Of a stretch of DNA of 64,000 nucleotides, positions 50,942 through 60,004 are shown one piece after another. This stretch comes from Ramlibacter alkalitolerans (GTDB taxonomy: Bacteria > Pseudomonadota > Gammaproteobacteria > Burkholderiales > Burkholderiaceae_C). Numbering within the stretch: the first letter of the stretch is position 1; the number at the start of each line of letters is the position of its first letter. The notes beneath the pieces were generated by a model, which did no database searches, was not told the DNA's origin, and worked only from the letters and a program-made list of their open reading frames with translations. The DNA lies in the NCBI RefSeq assembly GCF_016722765.1, contig NZ_JAEQND010000006.1:248001-312000 (forward strand). The letters run 5' to 3'. Made by a program: the position numbers and the translations under genes.

Positions 50942-52235
50942 GTTCTCCCAGGACGCCCTGAACCCCGGCGTGCGCAAGCGCGAGGTGTTCGGCTGGGCGA
51001 TGTACGACTTCGCCAACTCCGGCTACACCACCGTCGTCATCACGGCCGTCTTCGCCGCCTACTTCGTCGGTGGCATCGCGCAGAAGGCGGAATGGGCCAC
51101 CTTCGCCTGGACGCTGGCGCTCAGCATCTCCTACTTCATCGTGATGCTCACGATGCCCAGCCTCGGCGCCTATGCCGACCTGCGGGCGGCCAAGAAGCGC
51201 ATCCTGGCCGTCGTCACGCTCGGCTGCGTGGTGAGCACCGCGGCGCTGGCCCTCGCCCGGCCGGGCGCAGTGGGCATGGCCATGCTCCTGATCATCGTCT
51301 CCAACGTCTTCTACAGCTACGGCGAATCGCTCACGGCCGCCTTCCTGCCGGAGCTCGCGCGCCCCGCTTCGCTCGGCAAGGTGAGCGGCTGGGGCTGGGG
51401 CTTCGGCTACTTCGGCGGCATGCTGGCCCTGGGCATCTGCCTGGCCTACGTGCTGTGGGCGCAGGGGCGCGGCATCCCGGCAGCGCAGTTCGTGCCGGTC
51501 ACCATGCTGATCACCGCGGCGATCTACGGCCTGGCCTCGATCGCCACCTTCCGCCTGCTCACCGAACGGGCGCAACCGCGGCCCGAGGCGCTGCACGACG
51601 GGGGCTTCGCCGCTTCGCTGCGCCAGTTGCGGCGCACCTTCGGGCAGGCGCGCCGCTACGGCGACTTCATGTGGCTGCTGGCCTGTGCCGTGTTCTACCA
51701 GGGTGGCGTGGCAGTGGCGGTCACGCTGGCGGCGATCTATGCGGAAAGCGTGATCGGCTTCGCCCAGCAGGAAACGATGGTGCTGATCTTCGTGCTGAAC
51801 CTCGCGGCGGCCGGCGGTGCCTTCGCGTGGGGCTACCTGCAGGACCGCATCGGCCACAAGATCGCGCTGGCCAGCACGCTGGTGGGCTGGGTGCTCACCT
51901 GCGTCATCGCGGCGCTGTCGCAGACCAAGGGCCAGTTCTGGTGGGCCGCCACGATCGCCGGCTTGTGCATGGGTTCCAGCCAGTCGGCCGGCCGGGCGCT
52001 GGCGGGCATGTTCGCGCCGCCGCGGCAGGTCGCCGAGTTCTACGGCCTGTGGACTTTCGCGATCCGCCTTGCCAGCATCGTCGGGCCCCTCGGCTACGGC
52101 GCGATCACCTGGGCCACGCGCGGCAACCAGCGGCTGGCGATCCTGTCGACGGCGGGCATGTTCGTGGTCGGACTGGTGCTGCTGGCCAGGGTGGATGTCG
52201 CGCGCGGCCGCGCCGCCGCCATCGACCGCTCCTGA
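50934..52235 (+). CDS. MFS permease, UMF1 family
   Basis: A 433-residue 12-helix permease. REVFGWAMYDFANSGYTTVV opens the first helix and is the hallmark of the UMF1 (Atg22-like) family; YGESLTAAFLPELARP and LCMGSSQSAGRALAG follow. The family includes vacuolar amino-acid exporters of fungi; bacterial substrates are unknown. The proposed GTG at 50934 lies in a family C repeat and lacks a good ribosome site; a TTG two codons on is an alternative, so the first residues are uncertain. Confidence 0.88.
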   Translation: MSLFSQDALNPGVRKREVFGWAMYDFANSGYTTVVITAVFAAYFVGGIAQKAEWATFAWTLALSISYFIVMLTMPSLGAYADLRAAKKRILAVVTLGCVVSTAALALARPGAVGMAMLLIIVSNVFYSYGESLTAAFLPELARPASLGKVSGWGWGFGYFGGMLALGICLAYVLWAQGRGIPAAQFVPVTMLITAAIYGLASIATFRLLTERAQPRPEALHDGGFAASLRQLRRTFGQARRYGDFMWLLACAVFYQGGVAVAVTLAAIYAESVIGFAQQETMVLIFVLNLAAAGGAFAWGYLQDRIGHKIALASTLVGWVLTCVIAALSQTKGQFWWAATIAGLCMGSSQSAGRALAGMFAPPRQVAEFYGLWTFAIRLASIVGPLGYGAITWATRGNQRLAILSTAGMFVVGLVLLARVDVARGRAAAIDRS

Positions 52236-52244
52236 AAAGGGAAA

Positions 52245-52270
52245 GAGCACCGGCCTCCCGGCCGGTGCTC
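52245..52270 (-). terminator. Terminator between convergent MFS and secreted-protein genes
   Basis: An 11-bp stem (GAGCACCGGCC/GGCCGGTGCTC) with loop TCCC. On the minus strand it is followed by TTTCCCTTTTC, so it mainly serves paralogue 3. Confidence 0.75.
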
Positions 52271-52339
52271 CCCCGCATCGCAGCCCTTTCGGGCAGCGCT
52301 GCCATGACGGCGTCATGGCACTGGACGCCTACAGGCGTA

Positions 52340-54985
52340 TCACTTCAGCAGGATGGTCGCGCTCTGCGAACCACCCAGCACGGGCTGGCTGGAGAACACG
52401 ATCACGCGCGTGGGCGCCGTCCGCCACACCGTGCCGCTGGTCGGGTCCTGCGGGGTGGCTGCCGGGACGATCCGGTCGAACAGCCAGCCGCCCGCTCCAT
52501 CCACGAGGGTGGTGCCGATCACGCACTCCGCCTTGTTGGCGGTGCCGTCGCAGGTGACGCCGCTGCGCGTCTTGCCGTTGCCGTAGACGATGGTGAGCGT
52601 CTGCTGCTGCCGCGCCGTGTCGGTGCCGCTCACCACCCAGCGCAACTGGCCCGGGGTGAACTGCGACTTCGTGAAGGTGATCGTCTCCGCCGTCAGCACG
52701 CTGACGCTGCCGCTCGCCGTGTTGGGCGACAGCGCGCCGGCCGCATCCTTGACCTGGTACACGATGTTGTACGTGCCCGCGGTGGTGGGGGTGAAGCTGA
52801 TCACGCCGTTGACCGGCGTCGGCCGCGCACCGAGCTGGGTGGGCCAGCTTAGGATCACGGCATCCTTGAGGTCGGCGGCGCCGTCCGGATCGGTGGAGTT
52901 CGCGATCAGGTTCATCGTGTTCGCGCGGCCCAGCACGCCGGAGCTGGTCGTGTTCGATGCGAACGGCACGTCGTTCACCGGCGTGATGTTGATGGTCAGC
53001 ATGCCCTGGTTGGAGACCTTGCCGTTGATGCTGACGGTGTACGGGATCGAGTCCGTGCCGCTGGCGTTCGGGTTCGGCATGTACGAGACGATGCCGTCGG
53101 CCGTCATGTTGGCCAGGCCCAGGCGCGGAGCCTGCGCCTCCACGATGACCGTTCCGAGCCCCTGGCGGACGAAGTTGCGCAGGGTCATGACGGAACCGTT
53201 CACCACCACGGTGTCGTTGCCGATCAGGTCGACGGCCAGGTCTTGGCCGGACATGCACATCGACGCCGTCGTGGGCGAGCAGTCCTCGAAGATGGTGCCC
53301 GTCTCGTTGACGGCCACCGGCACGCCGATCACGATCTCGCCGCCACCCGAACCACCGCCGGAGCCGCCGGTGCCGCCGCCCGTGGCCATGCCGCGCGCGG
53401 TGTCCGTATCACGGGTGCCGATGCCGCCCTTGGACGACAGCACCTGCACGTTGCCCGGCACGGCCATCAGGCCGGTCACCGTCGCCATGTTGCCGGCCAG
53501 GTCGAGGCCGGTGCCGGGTGCCGACGCCGTCGCGACGCCGGGCGTTTCCGGGTTGTTCGGGCCATAGGCCAGCAGGGTGAGGACCGCCGTCGGATCGCTC
53601 GACGTCGCGTTCACGTTCAGCTTGCCACCGTTCGGGCCGTCGTAGCTGGCGGCGCTGACGGTCACGGTGTCGGTGACCTTCTGCACGTAGTACGCCGGGA
53701 TGGTCTGGCCCTGCGCATCGCGCGCGGCGGAGTCCATGATGCAGACGTGCGAAGGCGGCACGCCGGTCGGCTGGCTCTGGCCCCAGAAGATCGTGCCGTT
53801 CTGCGCCATCGGCGTCGGCGTGCCGGCGGGCGCGGCGTACGGCGGCGAATTGATGACGGTCATGCCGGTGTCGGGATTGACGCCGAGCGAGCCGACGCAG
53901 GGCTCGCCGAAGTAGGACAGCACCGGGACCACGGGCGGCTGCTGCGGCTGCGCCGGAAGGCGCGCCTGCGTGGTGGCGGAGGCGGTGGCGAACACGTCGA
54001 GATCGGTGATGTTGCCCACGCCGTCGGCCTTGTACGCCGCGCGCGTCGGCGTCACCTTGCCGGGCAGGGTGCCGGTCATCAGGCGCCCGGCGAGGATGAA
54101 GTTGCTCTGGCCCTCGACGGTGTAGATGACCAGGCCGTCGCCCGGCGTGCGCACCTCGATGCGGAAGGTGTTGTGGTTGCGCGGGCCGCTCGTGCCGTTG
54201 ACCTCGTAGGCCGTGAAGTCCGGCAGCGGGCTGCCGGTGACCGCGCCGATGCGGGCCGGGTCGGCGATGTACTTCTTGCCGGTCTGCGGGTCGATGGAGA
54301 CGCCGCCGCGCGCGACCAGGGCGTCATAGTAGGGGTCGGTGCCGGGAGGGGCGGACCTCAGGTCGGGCATGGGCGGCACTTCGCTGCCGCCAGGCACGGC
54401 GGAAGGCAGCAGGAAGGGGCCCACGGCCGCCTTCAGCGTGCACTCGAAGGTCGCGACGCAGGCCAGGCCGACGTCGCTGGTATAGGCGATCTTGCCGCCG
54501 ACCTTCTGGTCGCGGAAGGTCATGTCCGAATACGGCGTGATGACGCGGTAGTCGCCGTCGAAGGGCAGGTTCGGGATCACCACGCGCAGGCGGCCGAAGG
54601 TCATCTGGTCGCCGTCGATGGGCAGGATCTCGTTGGAGAAGCCGGCTTCGATCGACAGGACCAGGCGCGCCTTGAAGTTGAGCGCCGGGTCCTGCAGGAC
54701 GTTGTCGGCGGCGAAGTAGAAGTGCTCGGGGCCGAAGTCGATCGGGAACTGCTCCGGCACCGGGCCTTCGAGTGCCGTGCACCAGCCGCCATCGCGCTCG
54801 ATGGTGGTCAGGTAGTCGCAGAACTCGAGCGTGATGCCCGTCTTGTCCTGGAACCACGCGGGGAAGCCGCCCACGGTGGGCGCCTTGTTGATGGGGCCCA
54901 CGCGTTCGAGAACGGCATGGGCGGGAGCGGCGGCGAGTGCGAGCAGTACCGCCGCGGCCACGAGGCTGCGCTTGCTGGAAACCAT
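52340..54985 (-). CDS. Large secreted protein with cadherin/Ig-like repeats, paralogue 3
   Basis: An 881-residue exported protein, related over its full length to the gene at 4737-7370 and to the partial gene at 1-1817. The signal peptide (about residues 1-24, ending AHA) is followed by LERVGPI, GFPAWFQDKTGITLEFC and GGWC. Two repeats with VDLIGNDTV, SYMPNPNASGTDS and PVNDVPF lie at about 595-765. A Gly/Ser-rich linker (about 555-570, GGTGGSGGGSGGG) occurs only in this copy. The C-terminal module has CDGTANKAEC. AGGAGAGAGG precedes the ATG at 54985; the 33 codons upstream are rejected because they precede the signal peptide. Function unknown. Confidence 0.85.
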   Translation of the reverse strand: MVSSKRSLVAAAVLLALAAAPAHAVLERVGPINKAPTVGGFPAWFQDKTGITLEFCDYLTTIERDGGWCTALEGPVPEQFPIDFGPEHFYFAADNVLQDPALNFKARLVLSIEAGFSNEILPIDGDQMTFGRLRVVIPNLPFDGDYRVITPYSDMTFRDQKVGGKIAYTSDVGLACVATFECTLKAAVGPFLLPSAVPGGSEVPPMPDLRSAPPGTDPYYDALVARGGVSIDPQTGKKYIADPARIGAVTGSPLPDFTAYEVNGTSGPRNHNTFRIEVRTPGDGLVIYTVEGQSNFILAGRLMTGTLPGKVTPTRAAYKADGVGNITDLDVFATASATTQARLPAQPQQPPVVPVLSYFGEPCVGSLGVNPDTGMTVINSPPYAAPAGTPTPMAQNGTIFWGQSQPTGVPPSHVCIMDSAARDAQGQTIPAYYVQKVTDTVTVSAASYDGPNGGKLNVNATSSDPTAVLTLLAYGPNNPETPGVATASAPGTGLDLAGNMATVTGLMAVPGNVQVLSSKGGIGTRDTDTARGMATGGGTGGSGGGSGGGEIVIGVPVAVNETGTIFEDCSPTTASMCMSGQDLAVDLIGNDTVVVNGSVMTLRNFVRQGLGTVIVEAQAPRLGLANMTADGIVSYMPNPNASGTDSIPYTVSINGKVSNQGMLTINITPVNDVPFASNTTSSGVLGRANTMNLIANSTDPDGAADLKDAVILSWPTQLGARPTPVNGVISFTPTTAGTYNIVYQVKDAAGALSPNTASGSVSVLTAETITFTKSQFTPGQLRWVVSGTDTARQQQTLTIVYGNGKTRSGVTCDGTANKAECVIGTTLVDGAGGWLFDRIVPAATPQDPTSGTVWRTAPTRVIVFSSQPVLGGSQSATILLK

Positions 54986-55240
54986 GAGTCCCTCTCTCCT
55001 CTGATGCGGATATTCGATCCGGCGCGGCCCTTTCGTGCCTCCGTCCCGCGACCTGATCGGGACATGTGTGCCGGTGTGTATCAAACGTTACGCAAATAGC
55101 GGACCATCCGCAGGTGCCGTGTGGCCGGCACTTTGGTGCCTGGGCGCGGGTAGAATTCCCCCAATGCTGGGGAAGCGCACGGCGCTCCCCCACCAAGGTT
55201 GGGGAGAAGGGGGGCGGGGAGGGCCCGAAAAGGCCTTGCT

Positions 55241-56068
55241 TCAGGCCGCCAGCCGCAGGGGCGGGGGAGTTTCGGCCGGCGCGGGCGTGCCGGGCTCCAG
55301 CCAGCGGCGCACCGCCGTCCGCAACGCCTCCGTGGAGCCGGTGGTGCGCCAGTGCACCTGGCCGCTGCCCTGCGGGTTCAGCAGGCCCTGGGCTTCCAGC
55401 AGGCGCCGCGTGTGGCGGGCGACGGGCTGGCCGGTTTCCACCAGCCCGATGGAGGGCCCGAGCAGCTCGCGGAAGATCTCCGCGGCAAAGGGATAGTGGG
55501 TGCAACCCAGGACCAGGGTGTCGATCTCGCCGGGGCCGGTGCCGAAGCAGCAGACTTCCACCGTGTAGCGGCGGCACAGTTCGCGGATCGCGACCTCGTC
55601 GCCGGACTCGATGGCGGCAGCGAGGCCGTCGCAAGGCACCAGGACGAAATCGGCCTGGTCACGCAGGGAGGTGAGCAGGCCGTGGAACTTGGCGGACGAC
55701 AGGGTGCCGCGGGTGGCGAGGACGCACACGCGGCCGGTCTTGGACAGGGCCGCGGCGGGCTTGAGCGCCGGCTCGACGCCCACCACCGGCAGCCGCGTGT
55801 GGCGCGCGCGCAGCAGGTGCACCGCGGCCGCCGTGGCGGTGTTGCAGGCGACCACCAGGCCCTTGATGCGGTGCTGCTCCAGCAGGTCGACCGCGATCTC
55901 CAGCGAGCGGTTGGAGACGAAGGCCTCGCCCTTCTCCCCGTAAGGTGCGTGCCCCGCGTCGGAGAAATAGACGAAATCCTCCCGGGGGAGCTCGGCCCGG
56001 AGGGCCCGCAGGATGCTGAGCCCTCCTACCCCGCTGTCAAATACGCCGATGGGTCGATCGCGGTCCAT
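55241..56068 (-). CDS. murI: Glutamate racemase
   Basis: A 275-residue enzyme that makes D-glutamate for peptidoglycan. FDSGVGGLSILRAL near the N-terminus, the first catalytic Cys in VACNTATAAAV and the second in LGCTHYPF are all present, with DAGHAPYGEK in between. Length matches the family. It lies 47 bases downstream of the fumarase stop on the same strand, so the two may be cotranscribed. Confidence 0.96.
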   Translation of the reverse strand: MDRDRPIGVFDSGVGGLSILRALRAELPREDFVYFSDAGHAPYGEKGEAFVSNRSLEIAVDLLEQHRIKGLVVACNTATAAAVHLLRARHTRLPVVGVEPALKPAAALSKTGRVCVLATRGTLSSAKFHGLLTSLRDQADFVLVPCDGLAAAIESGDEVAIRELCRRYTVEVCCFGTGPGEIDTLVLGCTHYPFAAEIFRELLGPSIGLVETGQPVARHTRRLLEAQGLLNPQGSGQVHWRTTGSTEALRTAVRRWLEPGTPAPAETPPPLRLAA

Positions 56069-56115
56069 TCAGGCAACTCTACGGCGGGGAACCCGGCGGT
56101 TCTTGTGAGACAGTT

Positions 56116-57666
56116 TCAGGCGGCAGCGACAGGAATCTTCCTGAATTCGCCGGTCGCGATCCGCTTGGACCACTCGGTCGGCCCGGTGGTGTGGACGCTG
56201 GTGCCGTGGGCGTCCACCGCCACCGTCACCGGCATGTCGACCACGTCGAACTCGTAGATCGCTTCCATGCCCAGGTCGGCGAAGCCCAGCACTTTCGACT
56301 TCTTGATCGCCTTGGAGACGAGGTAGGCCGCGCCGCCGACGGCCATCAGGTAGGCCGCCTTGTGCTGCCGGATCGCCTCGATCGCCTCCGGCCCGCGCTC
56401 GGACTTGCCGATCATGCCGATCAGGCCGGTCTGCGCCAGCATCATGTCGGTGAACTTGTCCATGCGGGTGGAGGTCGTCGGGCCGGCCGGGCCCACCACC
56501 TCGTCGCCCACCGGGTCGACCGGGCCGACATAGTAGATGACGCGGTTGGTGAAGTCCACCGGCAGTGGCTCGCCCTTCGCCAGCATGTCCTGGATGCGCT
56601 TGTGCGCGGCGTCGCGGCCCGTCAGCATCTTGCCGTTCAGGAGCAGGGTCTGGCCGGCCTTCCAGGTGGCGATCTCTTCCTTCGTCAGCGTGTTCAGGTC
56701 GACGCGCTTGCTCTTCTGGGTGTCCGGTGCCCAGTCGATCTTCGGCCACAGGTCCAGGCTGGGCGGATCGATGTAGGCCGGGCCCGAACCATCGAGCTCG
56801 AAATGCGCGTGGCGCGTGGCGGCGCAGTTCGGGATCATCGCCACCGGCTTGCCTGCTGCATGGCAGGGGAACATCTTGATCTTCACGTCGAGGACGGTGG
56901 TCAGGCCGCCGAGGCCCTGCGCGCCTATGCCCAGTGCGTTGACCTTCTCGTGCAGCTCCAGGCGCATTTCCTCGACCTTCGACAGCTTCTCGCCGCGGGC
57001 GGACTTCGCCTGCAGCTCGTACATGTCCACGTCTTCCATCAGCGCTTCCTTGGCCAGCAGCACCGCCTTTTCCGCGGTGCCGCCGATGCCGATGCCCAGC
57101 ATGCCGGGCGGGCACCAGCCGGCGCCCATGGTCGGCACCGTCTTGAGCACCCAGTCGACGATCGAGTCGCTCGGGTTGAGCATGACCATCTTGCTCTTGT
57201 TCTCGCTGCCGCCGCCCTTGGCGGCGACCGTCACTTCCACCTTGTTGCCCGGCACGAGTTCGACGTTGACGACGGCGGGCGTGTTGTCCTTCGTGTTCTT
57301 GCGCTCGAACTGCGGGTCGGCGACCACCGAGGCGCGCAGCGTGTTCTCCGGGTGCAGGTAGCCCTGGCGCACGCCTTCGTTGACGGCGTCCTCCAGGCTG
57401 CCGCTGAAGCCTTCCAGCCGGCAATCCATCCCGATCTTGAGGAACACGTTGACGATGCCGGTGTCCTGGCAGATCGGCCGGTGGCCCGTCGCGCTCATCT
57501 TGCTGTTGGTGAGGATCTGCGCGATCGCGTCCTTCGCCGCCGGACTCTGTTCGCGCTCGTAGGCGCGGGCGAGGTGGGCGATGTAGTCGGCGGGGTGGTA
57601 GTACGAGATGTACTGCAGCGCCGCGGCGACGGATTCGATCAGATCGGCTGCCTGGATGGTCGTCAT
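56116..57666 (-). CDS. Fumarate hydratase, class I (iron-sulfur)
   Basis: A 516-residue [4Fe-4S] fumarase that interconverts fumarate and malate in the TCA cycle. Both halves of the class I enzyme are fused, as in FumA/FumB: the N-terminal part has ICQDTGIVNVFLK and AGWCPPGMLGIGIGG, then PNCAATRHAHFELDGSG, and the C-terminal beta part has VGPAGPTTSTRMDKF and GKSERGPEAIEAI. The cluster Cys residues in these motifs are in place. ATG at 57666 with a GAGAC ribosome site. The gene symbol is not assigned because fumA and fumB cannot be told apart. Confidence 0.96.
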   Translation of the reverse strand: MTTIQAADLIESVAAALQYISYYHPADYIAHLARAYEREQSPAAKDAIAQILTNSKMSATGHRPICQDTGIVNVFLKIGMDCRLEGFSGSLEDAVNEGVRQGYLHPENTLRASVVADPQFERKNTKDNTPAVVNVELVPGNKVEVTVAAKGGGSENKSKMVMLNPSDSIVDWVLKTVPTMGAGWCPPGMLGIGIGGTAEKAVLLAKEALMEDVDMYELQAKSARGEKLSKVEEMRLELHEKVNALGIGAQGLGGLTTVLDVKIKMFPCHAAGKPVAMIPNCAATRHAHFELDGSGPAYIDPPSLDLWPKIDWAPDTQKSKRVDLNTLTKEEIATWKAGQTLLLNGKMLTGRDAAHKRIQDMLAKGEPLPVDFTNRVIYYVGPVDPVGDEVVGPAGPTTSTRMDKFTDMMLAQTGLIGMIGKSERGPEAIEAIRQHKAAYLMAVGGAAYLVSKAIKKSKVLGFADLGMEAIYEFDVVDMPVTVAVDAHGTSVHTTGPTEWSKRIATGEFRKIPVAAA

Positions 57667-57775
57667 GTCTCGGGGAAGGGTAAAGAGGGGCCTCGGATGA
57701 TTATCTCAGACGCTATCCGGCAAGGCTTCTCGCCAGCGCGCTTGCGGACGCCGCGGCACGCTCGGAGGGATCTTC

Positions 57776-59107
57776 TCATCGACATTGGGCCAGTTCGCCG
57801 GTCAATGGCACCCGCAGGAGTTCGATCGACGACTTGCCACGCGAGAACGTGATGTACAGCGCGTTGTCGTACTCGATGGCGTGAGGGTACTGGAGCGTTG
57901 AAATGGGCGATGGAATCGACAGCGAATACAGCTGACGGAACACCAGTCCATCCTGGGAGGTTGCAAGGTGCAGGTCTCGCCGGCCAACGCCCGGGTTCGC
58001 GTTCAAGATCAGGACCCGGCACCCGGTGCCTGTCTTCAGAGCAAACAACTTGCTCGTTGCGTTTGGGAAGTTCGTCTTGACGGGCATCGTCCAGGTCCGT
58101 GCCGAATCATTGGAGGTGCTGAAGAAGATTCGCTTGGATTCGGCGTTGTCCCGAAAGAGCGATACGAGGCTGCTGTCGCCCTGTTCCCACCAGATCGGCT
58201 CGTCGGGGACGAAACCGGGGACTTCCAGCCGCTTCACGACCGGTATCGAAAGCCAGTCGCCGATCGACGCGTCGCCGCCCGCCAGCATGTAGACGTTGTA
58301 GCGCGTATCCCGCCTTGACATCAGCCACTCGCCGGAGGCCAGGCGTTCCGGTGAAAAGTTGTTGATGGCGTCGCGGTAAAGGGTCTCGCGCAAGCGCCAT
58401 TCCCGAGTGTCGCGATCCCACGCGAACGCCTGCAACTGCAGATCCTTGTTGACGCCGAACGCACCCTTGCCCTTGAAGTTCGCGGCCAACGCCAGCAACT
58501 CGCCGTTGCGAATCCAGAATCCTCGTGCAATGAATGCATAACCGTCTCGCGGCGCGCCCGACAAGGTGCGCGCGGGGCCCCAGTTCACGCCGTCCTTGCT
58601 TGTGGAATAAAGTACCTCCTGACCGGGCTCGTCCTCCAGCGGACCTGGGGTATCTCCAGGCACGCCGTGGCTCCACATTGCCCAGAACATGCCGTCATGG
58701 TGGGTCAGATAGCTGTGAAGCTGGAACGTGCGAGCGCTATCGATCGGACTGACAAGGGCGTGCGTGCCACCCAGTGCGGGCAGCGCCTGGTAGTCGATCC
58801 GCGCGGGATCCTTGCCGCTGAGGGGCAGGTCCAGCAAGACATGCGAGCCGTCCGGCGGGGGTGAGGGGTCTGTCTCCGCCGGCACCGTCGAAACGGTCTG
58901 CTGCGGCACGGAAACCACCGCCGGCGGGATCGACTGCGGCGGCACGGAAAGTGCCGCCGGTGCAACTGTCTGTGGCGGCACGGAAAGCGCCGCGGGCGCC
59001 GCGGTGGAAGTCGTTCCCGCCGGCGACGAGCTCTCGCTTCCCCCGCCACAGCCGGCGATGGTGGCCGCGAGGAAAAGCGCGGTCAGTTTGCGCCGGGTCG
59101 TTAGCAT
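57776..59107 (-). CDS. Predicted lipoprotein with Pro-rich repeats and Asp-box propeller domain
   Basis: A 443-residue exported lipoprotein. The lipobox TIAGC lies near residue 20 (GCGGGSESS). It is followed by a low-complexity stretch of about four 11-residue units of the type APAALSVPPQT (about residues 34-78). The rest resembles a sialidase-like beta-propeller: Asp-box-like motifs STSKDGVNW, STSNDSARTW and TSQDGLVF, with WEQGDSSLVSLFRDN between. No sialidase arginine triad was confirmed. AGGAGG lies 5 bases before the ATG. Codon use appears less GC-skewed than in neighbours, which hints at transfer. Carbohydrate binding or hydrolysis is possible but unproven. Confidence 0.75.
   Translation of the reverse strand: MLTTRRKLTALFLAATIAGCGGGSESSSPAGTTSTAAPAALSVPPQTVAPAALSVPPQSIPPAVVSVPQQTVSTVPAETDPSPPPDGSHVLLDLPLSGKDPARIDYQALPALGGTHALVSPIDSARTFQLHSYLTHHDGMFWAMWSHGVPGDTPGPLEDEPGQEVLYSTSKDGVNWGPARTLSGAPRDGYAFIARGFWIRNGELLALAANFKGKGAFGVNKDLQLQAFAWDRDTREWRLRETLYRDAINNFSPERLASGEWLMSRRDTRYNVYMLAGGDASIGDWLSIPVVKRLEVPGFVPDEPIWWEQGDSSLVSLFRDNAESKRIFFSTSNDSARTWTMPVKTNFPNATSKLFALKTGTGCRVLILNANPGVGRRDLHLATSQDGLVFRQLYSLSIPSPISTLQYPHAIEYDNALYITFSRGKSSIELLRVPLTGELAQCR
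58900..59005. repeat. Tandem 33-base repeats coding for Pro-rich units
   Basis: About three to four imperfect copies of a 33-base unit containing GGCGGCACGGAAAG encode APAALSVPPQT-like units in the lipoprotein stalk. Copy-number variation would change stalk length without shifting the frame. Confidence 0.65.
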
Positions 59108-59247
59108 GCATCCTCCTGTGAAGCCTCGAGGTTAGGTTTCTCAGGAGGGTCGGGTTTTCACCTATATCAAGCGACGAGAGGATCACCGCCGGCAAGCGCA
59201 ATAGCGCGTGTTGTCGTTGGTGATCCGCGACAGGCGCTACATGCGAA

Positions 59248-59267
59248 AGGGCGCCCGAAGGCGCCCT
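59248..59267 (-). terminator. Terminator of the DoxX gene
   Basis: Read on the minus strand, AGGGCGCC, UUCG loop, GGCGCCCT, then TTTCGCAT. It lies 17 bases after the DoxX stop. Confidence 0.75.
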
Positions 59268-59284
59268 GCAAGGAGGAAGGAGGC

Positions 59285-59755
59285 TCAGGCGTGCGCGGGG
59301 CGATACGCGCGCAGCGGGGGACGCGTGGTCTTCGCGTATTCCTTCCAGGCGTCGATCGCGACCAGCAGGCCGCAAGCCGCCCAGAACACGTTGTATTCGA
59401 TGCCGCCGGTGTTCCACGTCCAGCCCAGGCCCTTGACCGTCACGACCGCGTAGCTGGCGATCGCGAGGACCGCGGCGGCGGCGATGCCGGAAAAGCGCGT
59501 GCACAGGCCGAGGACCAGCAGGACGCCGATCAGGATCTCGGAGAAGGCGGCGAAACCCACCATGAATTCGGCGGGCTGGATACCGGCCTTCGCGAAGAAG
59601 CCCACGGTCCCGGCGCTCAGGCCGCCGGCCGCGAACTTCGAAGCAGCATGCGGGAACATCAGCGCGCCGACCATGATGCGCAGCAGGTTGTGCGTCTTGG
59701 AGAGGTCGAAGCTGGCAGCGCGGATGCGGAAGTCGTCCCTGGTAAGCGTCAACAT
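59285..59755 (-). CDS. DoxX-family membrane protein
   Basis: A 156-residue membrane protein with four helices: LLRIMVGALMFPHAASKF, VGFAAFSEILIGVLLVLGL, SGIAAAAVLAIASYAVVTV and YNVFWAACGLLVAI. The LxRIxxGxxxxxxGxxK-like start and the central helix pattern fit DoxX, a family linked to quinone or thiosulfate metabolism and to redox stress; the biochemical role is mostly unknown. ATG 59755 follows AAGGA. A promoter was not identified. It sits alone between the lipoprotein and DM9 genes. Confidence 0.88.
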   Translation of the reverse strand: MLTLTRDDFRIRAASFDLSKTHNLLRIMVGALMFPHAASKFAAGGLSAGTVGFFAKAGIQPAEFMVGFAAFSEILIGVLLVLGLCTRFSGIAAAAVLAIASYAVVTVKGLGWTWNTGGIEYNVFWAACGLLVAIDAWKEYAKTTRPPLRAYRPAHA

Positions 59756-59935
59756 GATGGGGGTCCTTTCAGTGTTGTTGCCGTTTGCTATGCATTCAAT
59801 CTAGTCGGCCGCGTGGCGTTCCGGTTGATGCGAGTCAATTGGAATGGGCTGGGCTCGCCGGCGACACTTCGACCGTCAATTTCTCACGCGCTGCTTCTGA
59901 CTTGCGCTCCCCAGCGGGCGACGTTGCGGCAAAGA

Positions 59936-59962
59936 AAACGGGGGCTGACTTCGCCCCCGTTT
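59936..59962 (-). terminator. Terminator of the DM9-type gene
   Basis: A 10-bp stem (AAACGGGGGC/GCCCCCGTTT on the plus strand) with a 7-base loop. On the minus strand it is followed by TCTTTGCCG. It lies about 40 bases after the stop of the gene at 60005. Confidence 0.8.
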
Positions 59963-60004
59963 CAGTGCCGGCAGTCCTGCGGGTGCCGGCGTCCCACCCC
60001 CTCG

